Source: Rothia koreensis
GTDB taxonomy: Bacteria > Actinomycetota > Actinomycetes > Actinomycetales > Micrococcaceae
Assembly (NCBI RefSeq): GCF_004136575.1
Contig: NZ_NOIQ01000003.1
Coordinates: forward strand, 62,001-126,000
Length of the DNA: 64,000 nt
Direction of reading: 5' to 3'
Shown in pieces: positions 44,519 to 58,403 of the stretch. The notes below the pieces were generated by a model, which saw only the letters and a program-made list of their open reading frames with translations, was not told the origin of the DNA and did no database searches. The first letter of the stretch is position 1; each line of letters begins with the position of its first letter. A program made the position numbers and the translations under genes.

Positions 44519-45748
44519 ATGGGTAATAGTCCGTCACTCTCAGCATCCGGAAGTCCGCTGCACGTCACTCCGCTCGTCGCCAAGTTCGTGGATGAGCTGA
44601 TCGAGTTCCGTCGCACGATCCATCAGCACCCGGAGCTGTCCTTCCGTGAGCATCGGACGACCGACCGCATCATGGCCCGCCTCGAGCAGGCGGGGCTCCA
44701 CCCGGTGCGTTTCAAGTACACCGGGTGCTACGTGGACATCGGCCGGGGGCCGATCGCCGTCGCGCTGCGTGCGGACATCGATGCACTGCCCATCGAGGAG
44801 AACACCGGACTGGACTTCGCCTCGATCAACGAAGGGGTCATGCACGCGTGCGGCCACGACATCCACCAGAGCGTCATGCTCGGCGTCGCCCTGACCCTGG
44901 CGGACATCGATTCGTCTGCCCCACTGGCCGGCACGGTCCGCATCATCTTCCAACCCGCCGAGGAAAAGCTTCCCGGGGGTGCAGTCTCGGTCATCAAGGA
45001 GGGCGTACTGAAGGACGTTCCGCGTGCCTTCGCGCTCCATTGCGAGCCGAAGGTCGACGTCGGTCAAGTGGGCACGCGCATCGGTGCGATCACGTCGGCG
45101 ACCGACACGATCAAATTGACCGTTCGTGGACACGGGGGCCACACATCCCGGCCCCACCTCACGGAGGACCTGATCTACGCGATGGGCCAGATCGCGATCA
45201 ACGTTCCTGCGGTGTTGTCCAGGAACCTCGATGTCAGAGCCGGGGTCCTGGTGGTCTGGGGGCAGATCGAGGCCGGGGTGGCCCCGAACGCGATTCCGGC
45301 CACCGGTTACATGGCCGGAACCATGAGGTGTCTGGACGCGGACGCGTGGTACAAGGCCGCGGAGCTGCTGGACGAGGTGGTCGAGCAGGTTGCCGCTCCC
45401 TACGGCGTCGAGGTCGAACTCGAACACGTCCAGGGCGTCCCACCGGTGGTCAACACGGAGACCGAAACCACCTTGCTGGAGAACGCGGCGCGAGCCGAGC
45501 TGGGGGAGGACTCCGTGGTTCTCATGGAACAGTCGATGGGCGGCGAGGACTTCGCGTGGATGCTCCAGGAGGTGCCGGGGTCGATGATGCGGCTCGGAAC
45601 ACGCCCGCCGGGTGGACAGACCTACGACCTGCACCAGGCGGATTACGTGGCGGACGAGCGGGCCATCGAGTGCGGCGTGCGTGTCATGACCGCGACCGCT
45701 CTGCGGGCCATCAACCACCAACGGCGTGGCGATCAGGGCAAACTCTGA
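44519..45748 (+). CDS. M20-family metallopeptidase / N-acyl amino acid amidohydrolase
   Basis: 409 aa from ATG 44519. It should cleave an amide bond to a small acyl or amino acid group, with two divalent metals. Metal and catalytic residues appear in VALRADIDALPIEE, MHACGHDIHQSVMLG, IFQPAEEKLPGGAV and SMGGEDFAW. The dimerisation lid domain begins at about residue 190 (VRGHGGHTSRPHLTEDL). Its closest types are amidohydrolases such as hippurate hydrolase or AmhX, not DapE. The substrate is unknown. It stands alone between the sdh terminator and the nucleoside uptake operon. Confidence 0.88.
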   Translation: MGNSPSLSASGSPLHVTPLVAKFVDELIEFRRTIHQHPELSFREHRTTDRIMARLEQAGLHPVRFKYTGCYVDIGRGPIAVALRADIDALPIEENTGLDFASINEGVMHACGHDIHQSVMLGVALTLADIDSSAPLAGTVRIIFQPAEEKLPGGAVSVIKEGVLKDVPRAFALHCEPKVDVGQVGTRIGAITSATDTIKLTVRGHGGHTSRPHLTEDLIYAMGQIAINVPAVLSRNLDVRAGVLVVWGQIEAGVAPNAIPATGYMAGTMRCLDADAWYKAAELLDEVVEQVAAPYGVEVELEHVQGVPPVVNTETETTLLENAARAELGEDSVVLMEQSMGGEDFAWMLQEVPGSMMRLGTRPPGGQTYDLHQADYVADERAIECGVRVMTATALRAINHQRRGDQGKL

Positions 45749-45791
45749 GTTCCGACCCGGGAGGCTCCCAGCAAAAGGGCTTATGAGGGGC

Positions 45792-45797
45792 TACACT
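45792..45797 (+). promoter_or_regulatory. Predicted -10 box for the nucleoside uptake operon
   Basis: TACACT in the 135-bp gap before the BMP lipoprotein would give a leader of about 80 nt ending in GGAGG. No good -35 match is seen. Confidence 0.35.
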
Positions 45798-45883
45798 GTG
45801 GTGCACACCGCAGATCATTCGCGGCCGCCGCACGGGCAGGGAATCCGCCGCCACGTGGTCGGCGACGCACCCGGAGGTACCTC

Positions 45884-47002
45884 ATGCCCGTCCTTTTCCC
45901 CCAGGGCCTGCGCCGAACGTTGGTGACCGGCGGCGCCATCATCAGCGCATCGGCGCTCTTGCTCACCGGATGCGCGCCCGCACCCGACGAAGACGCGGAC
46001 ATTGCCCAGGACCGCTCCGATTACACCGGCTGTATCGTCTCGGACTCCGGCGGCTTCGATGACCGCTCCTTCAATCAGAACTCCTACGAAGGCCTGCTGA
46101 AGGCCAAGGACGACTACGGCATCGAGACCAAGCAGGCAGAGTCCCAGGCCATCACGGACTACGAGCCCAACGTGAGCTCCATGGTCCGGGGCGGGTGCGG
46201 TCTGACCGTCACGGTCGGTTTCAACCTGTCGGACGTCACGAAATCCACCGCGGAGGCCCACCCGGACAAGCACTTCGCGACCGTGGACGACGACTCGATC
46301 GACCTTCCCAATGTCCGGCCCATCGTCTATGACACCTCGCAGGCGGCCTTCCTCGCCGGCTACCTGGCCGCAGGGTCGACCAAGACCGGCAAGGTCGCGA
46401 CCTTTGGGGGACAGGAGATCCCCACGGTCACGATCTTCATGGACGGATTCGCCGAAGGGGTCAACTACTACAACCAGCAGAAGGGCAAGGACGTGTCCTT
46501 GCTGGGCTGGGACGTCGACAAGCAGACAGGGAGCTTCACCGGCGACTTCGAGGACACGGGCAAGGGCAAGACGACCACCCAGAACTTCCTGAACGAGGGC
46601 GCCGACATCGTGATGCCCGTGGCGGGTCCCGTGGGCAACGGGGCCATGGACGCCGTCAATGGGTTCAACACAGACGAACCCAAGAACCCGGCCCGCATCA
46701 TCTGGGTTGACTCGGACGGATACGAAACCCTCGCCGGGGGCCAGGAGTACGTTCTGACCTCGGTGATCAAGAAGATGGGCGACGCGGTCGAGGACGCCTA
46801 CGTCGCCGACATGGACGGCAAGTTCACCAATGAGCCGTACATCGGAGACCTCGCGAACGACGGCGTCGGGCTCGCTCCGTTCCATGACCAGTCGGGCAAC
46901 GTCTCCGACGACATGAAGGATGAGCTGAAGGACCTCAAGACCAGGATCAGCAACGGAGAGGTCCCTGTCGAATCCAAGGCCAGCCCGGTCAAGAAGCAGT
47001 AA
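45884..47002 (+). CDS. BMP-family nucleoside-binding lipoprotein
   Basis: 372 aa from ATG 45884, after GGAGG. A lipoprotein signal peptide ends in the lipobox LLTGC, so Cys30 is lipidated and the protein is anchored outside the membrane. The mature part is a BmpA/PnrA-type substrate-binding protein with CIVSDSGGFDDRSFNQNSYEG and SSMVRGGCGLTVTVGF. Family members bind purine or pyrimidine nucleosides for ABC import. The ATPase gene follows 12 bp later, then two permeases, cdd and deoA, which strongly support nucleoside as the ligand. Confidence 0.92.
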   Translation: MPVLFPQGLRRTLVTGGAIISASALLLTGCAPAPDEDADIAQDRSDYTGCIVSDSGGFDDRSFNQNSYEGLLKAKDDYGIETKQAESQAITDYEPNVSSMVRGGCGLTVTVGFNLSDVTKSTAEAHPDKHFATVDDDSIDLPNVRPIVYDTSQAAFLAGYLAAGSTKTGKVATFGGQEIPTVTIFMDGFAEGVNYYNQQKGKDVSLLGWDVDKQTGSFTGDFEDTGKGKTTTQNFLNEGADIVMPVAGPVGNGAMDAVNGFNTDEPKNPARIIWVDSDGYETLAGGQEYVLTSVIKKMGDAVEDAYVADMDGKFTNEPYIGDLANDGVGLAPFHDQSGNVSDDMKDELKDLKTRISNGEVPVESKASPVKKQ

Positions 47003-47014
47003 GGACCCTCGACG

Positions 47015-48570
<1,556 letters not shown>

Positions 48571-48574
<4 letters not shown>

Positions 48575-49887
48575 GCTCGTCAGAGTCGCAGCAGCCCGTC
48601 GCGCCGCCCGTGGACGGCGCGGGAGCGGCCTCCGAAGGTGCGGCGGCCGCTCCCGTCACACCGCCCTGGGCCTCGGGGCCGGAGAAGCCGTCTCTGGCGT
48701 ACCGTTTCACGTCGTCGCCGCTCGTTCTCTCCGTGGCCGCGCTGATCGCCGCTCTCGTCGTCGGCGGACTTCTCATCGTCTTCACGGACCAGCGGGTGCT
48801 GACCCGCATGAATTATTTCTTCAACCGTCCGAGCGACACCTTCGAGGCCGCGTGGAAGGCCGCCAGCTCGGCCTACGTGGCGCTGTTCGAAGGTGCAATC
48901 TTCGACCCGCACGGCGAGGACTGGACCCAACGGATCTATCCTCTGACCGAGACGCTGACCATTGCGACACCGCTCATCTTCGCTGGCCTGGGCGTCGCCA
49001 TTTCGTTCCGATCGGGCCTGTTCAACATCGGCGCCCAGGGGCAGATCATCCTCGGCGCCATCGTGGCCGGGTACATCGGATTCAGCTGGCACCTGCCGGT
49101 AGCGATACACCTGATCCTGGTGATCGTCGGGGGCATGCTCGGCGGTGCCGTGTGGGGTGGTCTGGTCGGATTGCTCAAGGCGAAGACCGGTGCCCACGAA
49201 GTGATCCTGTGCATCATGCTCAATTACGTGGCCCTGAACCTGGTCCTGTACGTCCTCACTACGCCGGGATTCCAGAGGGAAGGATCCACGAACCCGATCT
49301 CTCCGCAGATTGACCGGAGCGCACAACTGCCCAGGCTGTTCGGCGACTCCTTCCGGCTCCACTGGGGATTCGTTCTGGCCATCCTGGCGGTCCTGCTGGT
49401 TTCGTGGATGATCAACCGCTCCACGGTCGGATTCCGGCTTCGCGCGGTCGGCTCGAACCCCGAAGCATCGAAGACCGCGGGAATCAACGTGACCGCCGGA
49501 TACATCGTCGTGATGGTCATGGCGGGTGGTCTCTCCGGGATGGCCGGAGTCTCCCAGATCTCGGGCACGGAGAAGGTCCTGACGGGCGACGTCGCGGCGT
49601 CCTTCGGATTCGACGCGATCACCGTTGCGCTCCTCGGACGGTCGAAACCCTGGGGGACTTTTTGGGCCGGCCTTCTCTACGGCGCCTTCCGTGCAGGGGG
49701 AGTGGCGATGCAGACGAATACCGGAACCAACATCAACATCGTTCTGGTGGTCCAATCGTTGATCGTTCTGTTCATTGCGGCCCCGCCGCTGGTCCGCGCG
49801 ATCTTCCGCCTGCCCGACCCGTCGAAGACCGGCCGCGACAAAAAGGCCCGCAAGGCATCCGCACCCAAGGCAGGAGCAGCCCAGTGA
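48571..49887 (+). CDS. Nucleoside ABC transporter permease 1
   Basis: 438 aa. A Pro/Ala-rich cytoplasmic start of about 45 residues precedes some nine hydrophobic helices of the BPD_transp_2 family. Typical segments are GLGVAISFRSGLFNIGAQGQ and FRLRAVGSNPEASKTAGINV. It pairs with permease 2 to form the channel. The start overlaps the ATPase stop by 4 bp and its stop overlaps the next start by 4 bp (GTGA). Confidence 0.92.
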
Positions 49888-51191
49888 GCACCGCCGTCCA
49901 GGAAAACAGAAACACTGTCCGGCCACCCGAGTCCTCCGAACCGGAGAAGACCGTGGTCAGGCACTGGCGCACCGCCATCATCTTCACGGTCCTTGCCCTT
50001 GTCACCCTGCTGGTCTGCGCCATCAGCGCGGCCGACGACACGGTCGTGTTCAGGCTCTCGGAGACTCGAGACACCATACGCCTGGGCGACGTCGCCCTGG
50101 GGTCCCGGGTGACGGGCTGGGTGCTCGCCGTCGTCGCGATCTGTATGGCCGCCGTCGCGTGGACGGCCGGCTCGAAGGGACGCAAGGTTCCCTGGTGGTG
50201 CACGGCAGTGTTCTGGGCGGCCTTCGTGATCGCCATGCTGGTGTGGGCGGTCAGCCACGCGGACAGCAACAGTCTTTCCCTGCCCGGTTTGCTCGGGGGC
50301 TCACTGACGCTCGCCGTGCCGCTGATTTTCGGGTCGATGTCCGGTTTGTTGTGCGAACGCAGCGGCGTCGTGAACATCGCGATCGAGGGGCAATTGCTGT
50401 TCGGTGCGTTCTCCGCGGCCGTTGCCGGATCCGTGTCGCACAATGCCTGGGTAGGTCTCCTCGCCGCGATGCTCGGAGCAGTTCTGGTGTCCCTGGTCCT
50501 GGCCGTGTTCTCGATCAAGTACCTGGTCAACCAGGTGATCGTGGGCGTTGTGGTCAATGTGCTGGTCTCCGGTCTGACGGGTTTCCTCTACTCGACGGTG
50601 CTCTCGCGCTCCAATGTCGGTCTGAATGCCCCGGACCACCTGCCGGATTACGCGGTGCCGGTGCTGTCGAAGATCCCGGTGATCGGCCCGGTGCTGTTCG
50701 ACCAGTCCGTGATCGTGTACCTGATGTACGGCGTCGTCTTCCTGATCTGGTACTGCCTGACCAGGACCCGGTGGGGATTGCGAACCCGTGCGGTGGGCGA
50801 GCACCCGAAGGCGGCCGACACGCTCGGAGTCAACGTCAACCGTCTGCGCTTCTGGAATGTGCTGGTGGCCGGCGCCGTGGCAGGCATGGGCGGCGCATTC
50901 TTCACGCTCGTCTCGGTCTCCTCCTTCAACAAGGACATGACGGCCGGCCAGGGGTACATCGCGTTGGCCGCACTGATCTTCGGCAGGTGGCGCCCGTTCG
51001 GCGCGTTGTTCGCCGCGCTGCTCTTCGGATTTGCGACCAACCTGCAGTCGGTCCTGTCCCTTCTCGGGACCACGGTTCCGAGCCAGTTCCTGGCCATGTT
51101 GCCGTACCTGGTGACCATCGCGGCCGTGACCGGGCTGGTCGGCCGTTCCCGCGGACCCGCCGCCAGCGGCGTCCCGTATGTCAAGGAGTGA
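49884..51191 (+). CDS. Nucleoside ABC transporter permease 2
   Basis: 435 aa from GTG 49884. Codons before this belong to permease 1 in another frame. Extra N-terminal helices (about 28-120) precede the permease core, which shows GSMSGLLCERSGVVNIAIEG and LRTRAVGEHPKAADTLGVNV. It forms the second half of the membrane channel. cdd starts 4 bp after its stop, so uptake and breakdown genes are one transcript. Confidence 0.92.
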   Translation: MSTAVQENRNTVRPPESSEPEKTVVRHWRTAIIFTVLALVTLLVCAISAADDTVVFRLSETRDTIRLGDVALGSRVTGWVLAVVAICMAAVAWTAGSKGRKVPWWCTAVFWAAFVIAMLVWAVSHADSNSLSLPGLLGGSLTLAVPLIFGSMSGLLCERSGVVNIAIEGQLLFGAFSAAVAGSVSHNAWVGLLAAMLGAVLVSLVLAVFSIKYLVNQVIVGVVVNVLVSGLTGFLYSTVLSRSNVGLNAPDHLPDYAVPVLSKIPVIGPVLFDQSVIVYLMYGVVFLIWYCLTRTRWGLRTRAVGEHPKAADTLGVNVNRLRFWNVLVAGAVAGMGGAFFTLVSVSSFNKDMTAGQGYIALAALIFGRWRPFGALFAALLFGFATNLQSVLSLLGTTVPSQFLAMLPYLVTIAAVTGLVGRSRGPAASGVPYVKE

Positions 51192-51195
51192 TCGC

Positions 51196-51621
51196 ATGAG
51201 CACACCCCCTGTCGACGATCCCCGGTGGGGGCCGTTGATCGATGCGGCCCGCGAGGCCCTCGGAAGGTCCTACAGCCCGTACTCGAACTATCCCGTGGGC
51301 GCCGCCGGCCGAACCGAGGACGGCCGGATCGTCGTCGGGGCCAACATCGAGAACGCCTCGTACGGCGTGACGCTGTGTGCCGAATGCTCGATGGTCTCGG
51401 ATCTGTTCCGCACGGGCGGCGGCAGGCTCACGGACTTCGTGTGCCTCAACGGCGCGGAGGACATCATCATGCCGTGCGGACGATGCCGTCAGCTGCTGAA
51501 CGAGCACTGCGCGCCGGAGATGAGGATCCTCACCCCGGAAGGACCGCGAACCATGGACGAGGTGCTTCCCCAAGCCTTCGGCCCGCACGACGTCGGCGGA
51601 TTCGACGTCCGGCCGACCTGA
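51196..51621 (+). CDS. cdd: Cytidine deaminase
   Basis: 141 aa from ATG 51196, 7 nt after AAGGAG. It deaminates cytidine and deoxycytidine to uridine and deoxyuridine. Zinc ligands are Cys61, Cys94 and Cys97 and the proton shuttle is Glu63 (TLCAECSMVS; MPCGRCRQLL). SYSPYSNYPVGAAG and GANIENASYG bind substrate. It is a homotetrameric-type small enzyme. The neighbours supply imported nucleosides and take its products onward (DeoA). Confidence 0.95.
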   Translation: MSTPPVDDPRWGPLIDAAREALGRSYSPYSNYPVGAAGRTEDGRIVVGANIENASYGVTLCAECSMVSDLFRTGGGRLTDFVCLNGAEDIIMPCGRCRQLLNEHCAPEMRILTPEGPRTMDEVLPQAFGPHDVGGFDVRPT

Positions 51622-51666
51622 TACCGACAACCTCCCCGACCACCCCGAGCAAAGGACACCTGAGCG

Positions 51667-52974
51667 ATGAGCGAAGAATTCGACGCGGTCGACGTCATCC
51701 GCACGAAACGTGACGGCGGGTCATTGAGCGCAGACCAGATCGACTGGGTCGTGGACGCCTATACGAGGGGCACGGTCGCGGACGAACAGATGTCCGCGCT
51801 GGCTATGGCGATTTATCTCAGGGGCATGGAGCCGGAGGAGACCGCTCGTTGGACGCGAGCGATGATTGCCAGCGGCGAGCGACTGGACTTTTCCCCGATC
51901 CTCGGGCCGCGGGGCAAGATCGCGACTGCCGACAAGCACTCGACCGGCGGGGTGGGGGACAAGATCACGCTGCCGCTCGCACCCCTCGTGGCCGTCTACG
52001 GGGTCGCCGTGCCGCAGCTCTCCGGCAGGGGGCTCGGGCACACCGGGGGCACACTGGACAAGCTGGAATCGATCCCCGGGTGGCAGGCGTCCCTCAGCAA
52101 CGAGGACATGATGCGGATCCTGGGGAGCGTCGGGGCCGTGATCTGCGCGGCCGGTACCGGGCTGGCCCCGGCGGACAAGAAACTGTATGCGTTGCGCGAC
52201 GTGAACGGAACGGTCGAAGCCGTTCCGCTGATCGCTTCCTCGATCATGTCCAAGAAGATCGCCGAGGGCACGGATTCCCTGGTCCTGGACGTCAAGGTGG
52301 GCCCGGGGGCCTTCATGAAGGACGAAGCCTCGGCCAGACTGCTCGCGCAGACGATGGTCGATCTCGGAGACGACGCGGGGGTGCGCACCACGGCGTTGCT
52401 GACGGACATGTCCGCCCCCTTGGGGCTCACCGTCGGGAACGCGATCGAGGTCGAGGAATCGGTCGAGGTCCTCGCCGGGGGCGGGCCCGACGACGTCGTG
52501 GAGCTGACCGTGGCGCTTGCTCGGGAAATGCTCTTGGCCTCCGGAATCGACGAGGACCCGGCCGAGGCGCTCGCGGACGGGCGGGCCATGGACGTCTGGA
52601 AGGACATGATTCGTGCGCAGGGCGGAGACCCTGAGGCCGCGCTTCCCACGGCACGCGAGTCGCACGTTCTGACCGCACCGCAATCGGGCACGTTGAGCCG
52701 CCTCGATGCGCTGGCCGTGGGCACCGCCTCGTGGAGGCTCGGGGCCGGACGCACCCGCAAGGAGGATCCGGTGCAGGCGGGTGCGGGAGTCCGGTTGCAC
52801 GCGAAGCCGGGTGACCGGGTCGAGGCGGGCCAGCCCCTGATGACCCTGCTGACCGACACGCCAGAGCGCTTCGACCGAGCCCTGAAAACTCTGGACGGCG
52901 GCTTTGAGATTTCTTCATCGGGCCCGGTGGATGTCGCAAGGCCCCTGATCCTCGATAGACTGACGGCAGAATAG
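51667..52974 (+). CDS. deoA: Thymidine (pyrimidine-nucleoside) phosphorylase
   Basis: 435 aa. It splits thymidine, and possibly uridine or deoxyuridine, with phosphate to base and (deoxy)ribose-1-phosphate. The phosphate and sugar loop is DKHSTGGVGDKITLPLAPLV. LSGRGLGHTGGTLDKLESIPG and SSIMSKKIAEGTDSLVLDVK are further family marks. The C-terminal domain (about 345-435) is the PYNP_C fold. The ATG lies 46 bp after cdd. Confidence 0.95.
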   Translation: MSEEFDAVDVIRTKRDGGSLSADQIDWVVDAYTRGTVADEQMSALAMAIYLRGMEPEETARWTRAMIASGERLDFSPILGPRGKIATADKHSTGGVGDKITLPLAPLVAVYGVAVPQLSGRGLGHTGGTLDKLESIPGWQASLSNEDMMRILGSVGAVICAAGTGLAPADKKLYALRDVNGTVEAVPLIASSIMSKKIAEGTDSLVLDVKVGPGAFMKDEASARLLAQTMVDLGDDAGVRTTALLTDMSAPLGLTVGNAIEVEESVEVLAGGGPDDVVELTVALAREMLLASGIDEDPAEALADGRAMDVWKDMIRAQGGDPEAALPTARESHVLTAPQSGTLSRLDALAVGTASWRLGAGRTRKEDPVQAGAGVRLHAKPGDRVEAGQPLMTLLTDTPERFDRALKTLDGGFEISSSGPVDVARPLILDRLTAE

Positions 52975-53016
52975 GGTTCAACATTCTTGTCCCGTGCGAG
53001 TGGGGCAGATCTCGAG

Positions 53017-53032
53017 GCGCCCGTGCGGGCGC
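53017..53032 (+). terminator. Short hairpin after deoA
   Basis: GCGCCC (53017-53022) pairs with GGGCGC (53027-53032) around GTGC and is followed by AGAAAATC. It lies between the deoA stop and the next start, and may be a weak terminator or an attenuator. Confidence 0.35.
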
Positions 53033-53050
53033 AGAAAATCAAGGTGAGTC

Positions 53051-54844
53051 GTGGCTTTCAAGCTTTTCCGCAAGAACTCGGACGACGACGCCGTGCGGCG
53101 TTCGGACGATGAGCTGAACGGAACGGAGCGGCAGGACGAAGATACTGCCGGCTCGGAAGTTCGGGCTCTGCCGGACCGCCCCGAGCTTCCGACGACCAAC
53201 GGCCTTCCGGACATCGTCAAGATGATGGAGTCCGACCGCGTGGCCACGCTCCAGCTGAATCAGCGGGGCAACGAAATGACCGCGGTCATGGACCCGAGCG
53301 AGAAGCCAGAACGCAAGACCACGGTCGATACGCAGTCGCCCTGGTTCGACGCCGTCGCCAAGCTCTACACGGCGGCGCAGGCGAGCGAGAACGGCCCCTG
53401 GCGCCGTGCCGAGATCATGATCTCCTCGGTGCGCGAGGGCCGACGCTCGGTGGAGGTCGAGTACACCTACCCGAATTCCGACGAGCAGGTTCGCGAGGCC
53501 TACACGCAGACCCTGCCGACCACGCTCTCCCGCGGCGGAGAATCCGACGCCTCGGGGTCCGAGGAGGCATCCGGCTCGACGTCCGCGAGCAAGGCGGGGA
53601 CCGCGACCGCATCGGGCGCCGCCGCCGGCGGCGCGGCGGGAGCCGCAGCCGGAACGGCAGCCAGCGGACCGAAGCAGGGCGCCTCCACCTCGACCGACCA
53701 GGAGCGCGGCGAAGCGCTCGACGCCGTGGCGGACGACGCCGAGGCACGCAAGTCGGATGCGACCAATGAATCCGGACGCGACGACGCGAACGCGGTCCTG
53801 GGCACGCCCGAGGACGCAGGTTCGTCGAAGGACAGCGTGGACTCGAACGACTCGAGGACCCAGGTCGTTTCGGGAACCGAGAAGTCTCGTGCCGTGACGG
53901 ATGCTCCGAGCACGGAGGCCGGGGCCTCCAACGAGGCGGACTCGGCCACGACCTCGTCCTTCTCCGAAGCCAACGCCAAGGGCGGACAGCCCGCCGACAA
54001 GTCGAGCAAGGACGCGACGTCGGGCGGTGCCGCCGTGGGCGGTGCGGCTGCCGGTGGTGTCGCTGCCGGTGCCGTGGCGGGCGGCGCGGCCGCTTCCGCG
54101 GGATCCGGAACGAACAAGTCCTCCGCGTCGCCCTCGGAGGACTCCGCCGCCGCCGCATCGGGGAAGAGCGGGACCCCGGATGCATCCGAACCGGTTCCCG
54201 ACGTCGTCGAGGACTCCCAGTGGGACGGGGAGGACGGCCGCTCGGATTCCGCGTCGTCGTCGAACGTCGCGGCCGATCTTCCGGATTCCGTCCCCTCGAC
54301 GGCCGATCAGACCGACGTCGCACCCTCGTACTCGAGCTCCGAGCAGACCGGGCCGCAGAAGCCCTCGACGACCCAGCTGGCTCCCGGCAACCTCGTCCTG
54401 ACCGAGGCCGACGTGCTGAAGCGCATCGGAGAGGCTCAGAAGACCCTCTTCGGCCCGAACGGTACGGCCAGGGACGTGTCGACCGTGCTGATCCGCGTGC
54501 GCGCACTCGGGTCCTACTACGACGCCCTGACCCACGTGCGCCGCAACGGATTCTGGGACCAGCGGAAGACCTTCGACCTCATCCCGGAAGAAGCCTTGCA
54601 CATCCTGGAGCTCAAGTCGGACTCCTACCAGGAGGGCGCGGGATCGCCGATCGCCATGATGTTCCGTTTCACTCCCGGCGTTCCGCCGCAGGTCTCCTTC
54701 TCCTACGAGGACGAGGAGAGCTTCGTGAAGTACAAGGACCGCCTGCCGGCCCAGCAGTACATCGAGGAGCTGCGGATGTTCCCGCGGACGGGTGCGAATA
54801 TCCCGGAGCACATGACCGATGCGCTCACCCAGTGGAGCCTCTGA
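53051..54844 (+). CDS. Uncharacterised two-module protein joined by a long Ser/Gly/Ala linker
   Basis: 597 aa from GTG 53051. An N-terminal module (about 55-155, with WFDAVAKLYTAAQA and EGRRSVEVEYTYPNSDEQV) and a C-terminal module (about 455-597, with MMFRFTPGVPPQVSFSYEDE) may share a fold like YezG-type immunity proteins, a loose similarity. Between them lie about 290 residues rich in Ser, Asp, Ala and Glu. Two Gly/Ala blocks interrupt this linker (about 190-215 and 320-355, e.g. GGAAVGGAAAGGVAAGAVAG). No signal peptide or enzyme motif is seen. It sits between deoA and add, but nothing ties it to nucleosides. Confidence 0.7.
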   Translation: MAFKLFRKNSDDDAVRRSDDELNGTERQDEDTAGSEVRALPDRPELPTTNGLPDIVKMMESDRVATLQLNQRGNEMTAVMDPSEKPERKTTVDTQSPWFDAVAKLYTAAQASENGPWRRAEIMISSVREGRRSVEVEYTYPNSDEQVREAYTQTLPTTLSRGGESDASGSEEASGSTSASKAGTATASGAAAGGAAGAAAGTAASGPKQGASTSTDQERGEALDAVADDAEARKSDATNESGRDDANAVLGTPEDAGSSKDSVDSNDSRTQVVSGTEKSRAVTDAPSTEAGASNEADSATTSSFSEANAKGGQPADKSSKDATSGGAAVGGAAAGGVAAGAVAGGAAASAGSGTNKSSASPSEDSAAAASGKSGTPDASEPVPDVVEDSQWDGEDGRSDSASSSNVAADLPDSVPSTADQTDVAPSYSSSEQTGPQKPSTTQLAPGNLVLTEADVLKRIGEAQKTLFGPNGTARDVSTVLIRVRALGSYYDALTHVRRNGFWDQRKTFDLIPEEALHILELKSDSYQEGAGSPIAMMFRFTPGVPPQVSFSYEDEESFVKYKDRLPAQQYIEELRMFPRTGANIPEHMTDALTQWSL

Positions 54845-54883
54845 CCCGAGGATGACCGTGCGGATGACTCGGCGGCTCGTCCC

Positions 54884-56121
54884 GTGAGCGCCCAGGTGGT
54901 GACGCCGTGGCCGGAACCGGCCCACGATGAGGGATGGTTCGCGTCCCTCCCGAAGGTCTGCCTCCACGACCACCTGGACGGCGCGCTGCGCCCGACAACC
55001 GTGATCGAGCTGGCGGCCGAGATCGGGCACGAGCTTCCGAGCCATGAGCCGGCCGGGTTGGAGCAATGGTTCGCAGAGGCAGCCGATTCGGGGTCTCTCG
55101 CGCGGTACCTCGAGACCTTCGAACACACCGTCGCGGTCATGCAGTCCGTGTCGGCGCTCGAGCGTGTCGCCCGCGAGTACGTTCTGGATTCGGCGACCGA
55201 CGGCGTCATCCACGGCGAGGTTCGGTGGGCGCCGGAGCAGCATCTGGGCTCCGATCTGAATCTGGACACCGCGATTCAGGCGGTCGACCGGGGCCTTCGC
55301 GCAGGGGAGGCGGAAGCCGCCGACCGCGGTCGACGCATTTCGATCCGTCAGATCATCTGCGCGATGAGGCAGAACGATCGTTCGCTCCAGGTCGCGGAAG
55401 CGGCGGTGCGGAACAGGGACCGCGGCGTCGTGGGATTCGACCTGGCCGGTCCCGAGGCCGGTTTCCCAGCCTCGGAGCATCGGGCCGCACTCGAGCACTG
55501 CGCGCAGAACTTCCTTCCGGTCACGGTGCATGCCGGCGAGGCGGACGGGCTCGCATCGATGCAACAGGCCTTGTTCGACGGCAGGGCATTGAGGATCGGT
55601 CACGGGGTGCGCATCGCGGAGGACCTCAGCCCCCGCGAGCCGCGCGGAACGTTGGGAGAGAACGTTTCCCGGTTGCCCCGCCGTCGCGATCTTTCGCCGC
55701 CGCCCGCGACGGCGGTCTATGCCCTCGGACCCCTCGCGTCCTGGGTCAGGGACCGGAGAATTCCCCTGGAACTGTGCCCGTGTTCCAACCTTCAGACCGA
55801 CGCCGCCCCGAGCCTCGACGCGATCGGCCGGGACTACCCGGCGGGGGAGCGGCCCAGGGCCAAGAAATACTCGGACCACCCCTTTGAGCTGCTCAGGGAA
55901 CTCGGATTCGCGGTGACGGTCAATCCGGACAACCGACTGATGTCGAGGACCTCCATGACCCACGAGTTCATGGAACTGGCCGGGGTCTTCGGATACGACC
56001 GCGAGGATTTCCTGGCTCTGACCGTGACCGCCGCCGAGGCCACGTTCCTCTCGGCCGGCGACCGTGACGATCTCATCGAGCGCGTGATGGCCGGTTATTC
56101 CGATGCCCCGGTGGTCGGGTC

Positions 56122-56125
<4 letters not shown>
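54884..56125 (+). CDS. add: Adenosine deaminase
   Basis: 413 aa from GTG 54884. It deaminates adenosine to inosine with one zinc. Zinc ligands are His28 and His30 (LHDHLDGAL), the His of TVHAGEADG, and the Asp of VNPDNRLMS, where NTDN is usual and Thr is replaced by Pro. The protein is longer than typical (~340-380) because of two insertions. One of about 30 residues follows RIGHGVRIAEDL. A shorter Pro/Lys-rich one follows CSNLQT. Both lie near the active-site loops. mazG overlaps its stop by 4 bp. Confidence 0.92.
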
Positions 56126-58382
<2,257 letters not shown>

Positions 58383-58403
58383 TTCCTGCGGGATGACCGC
58401 TCC

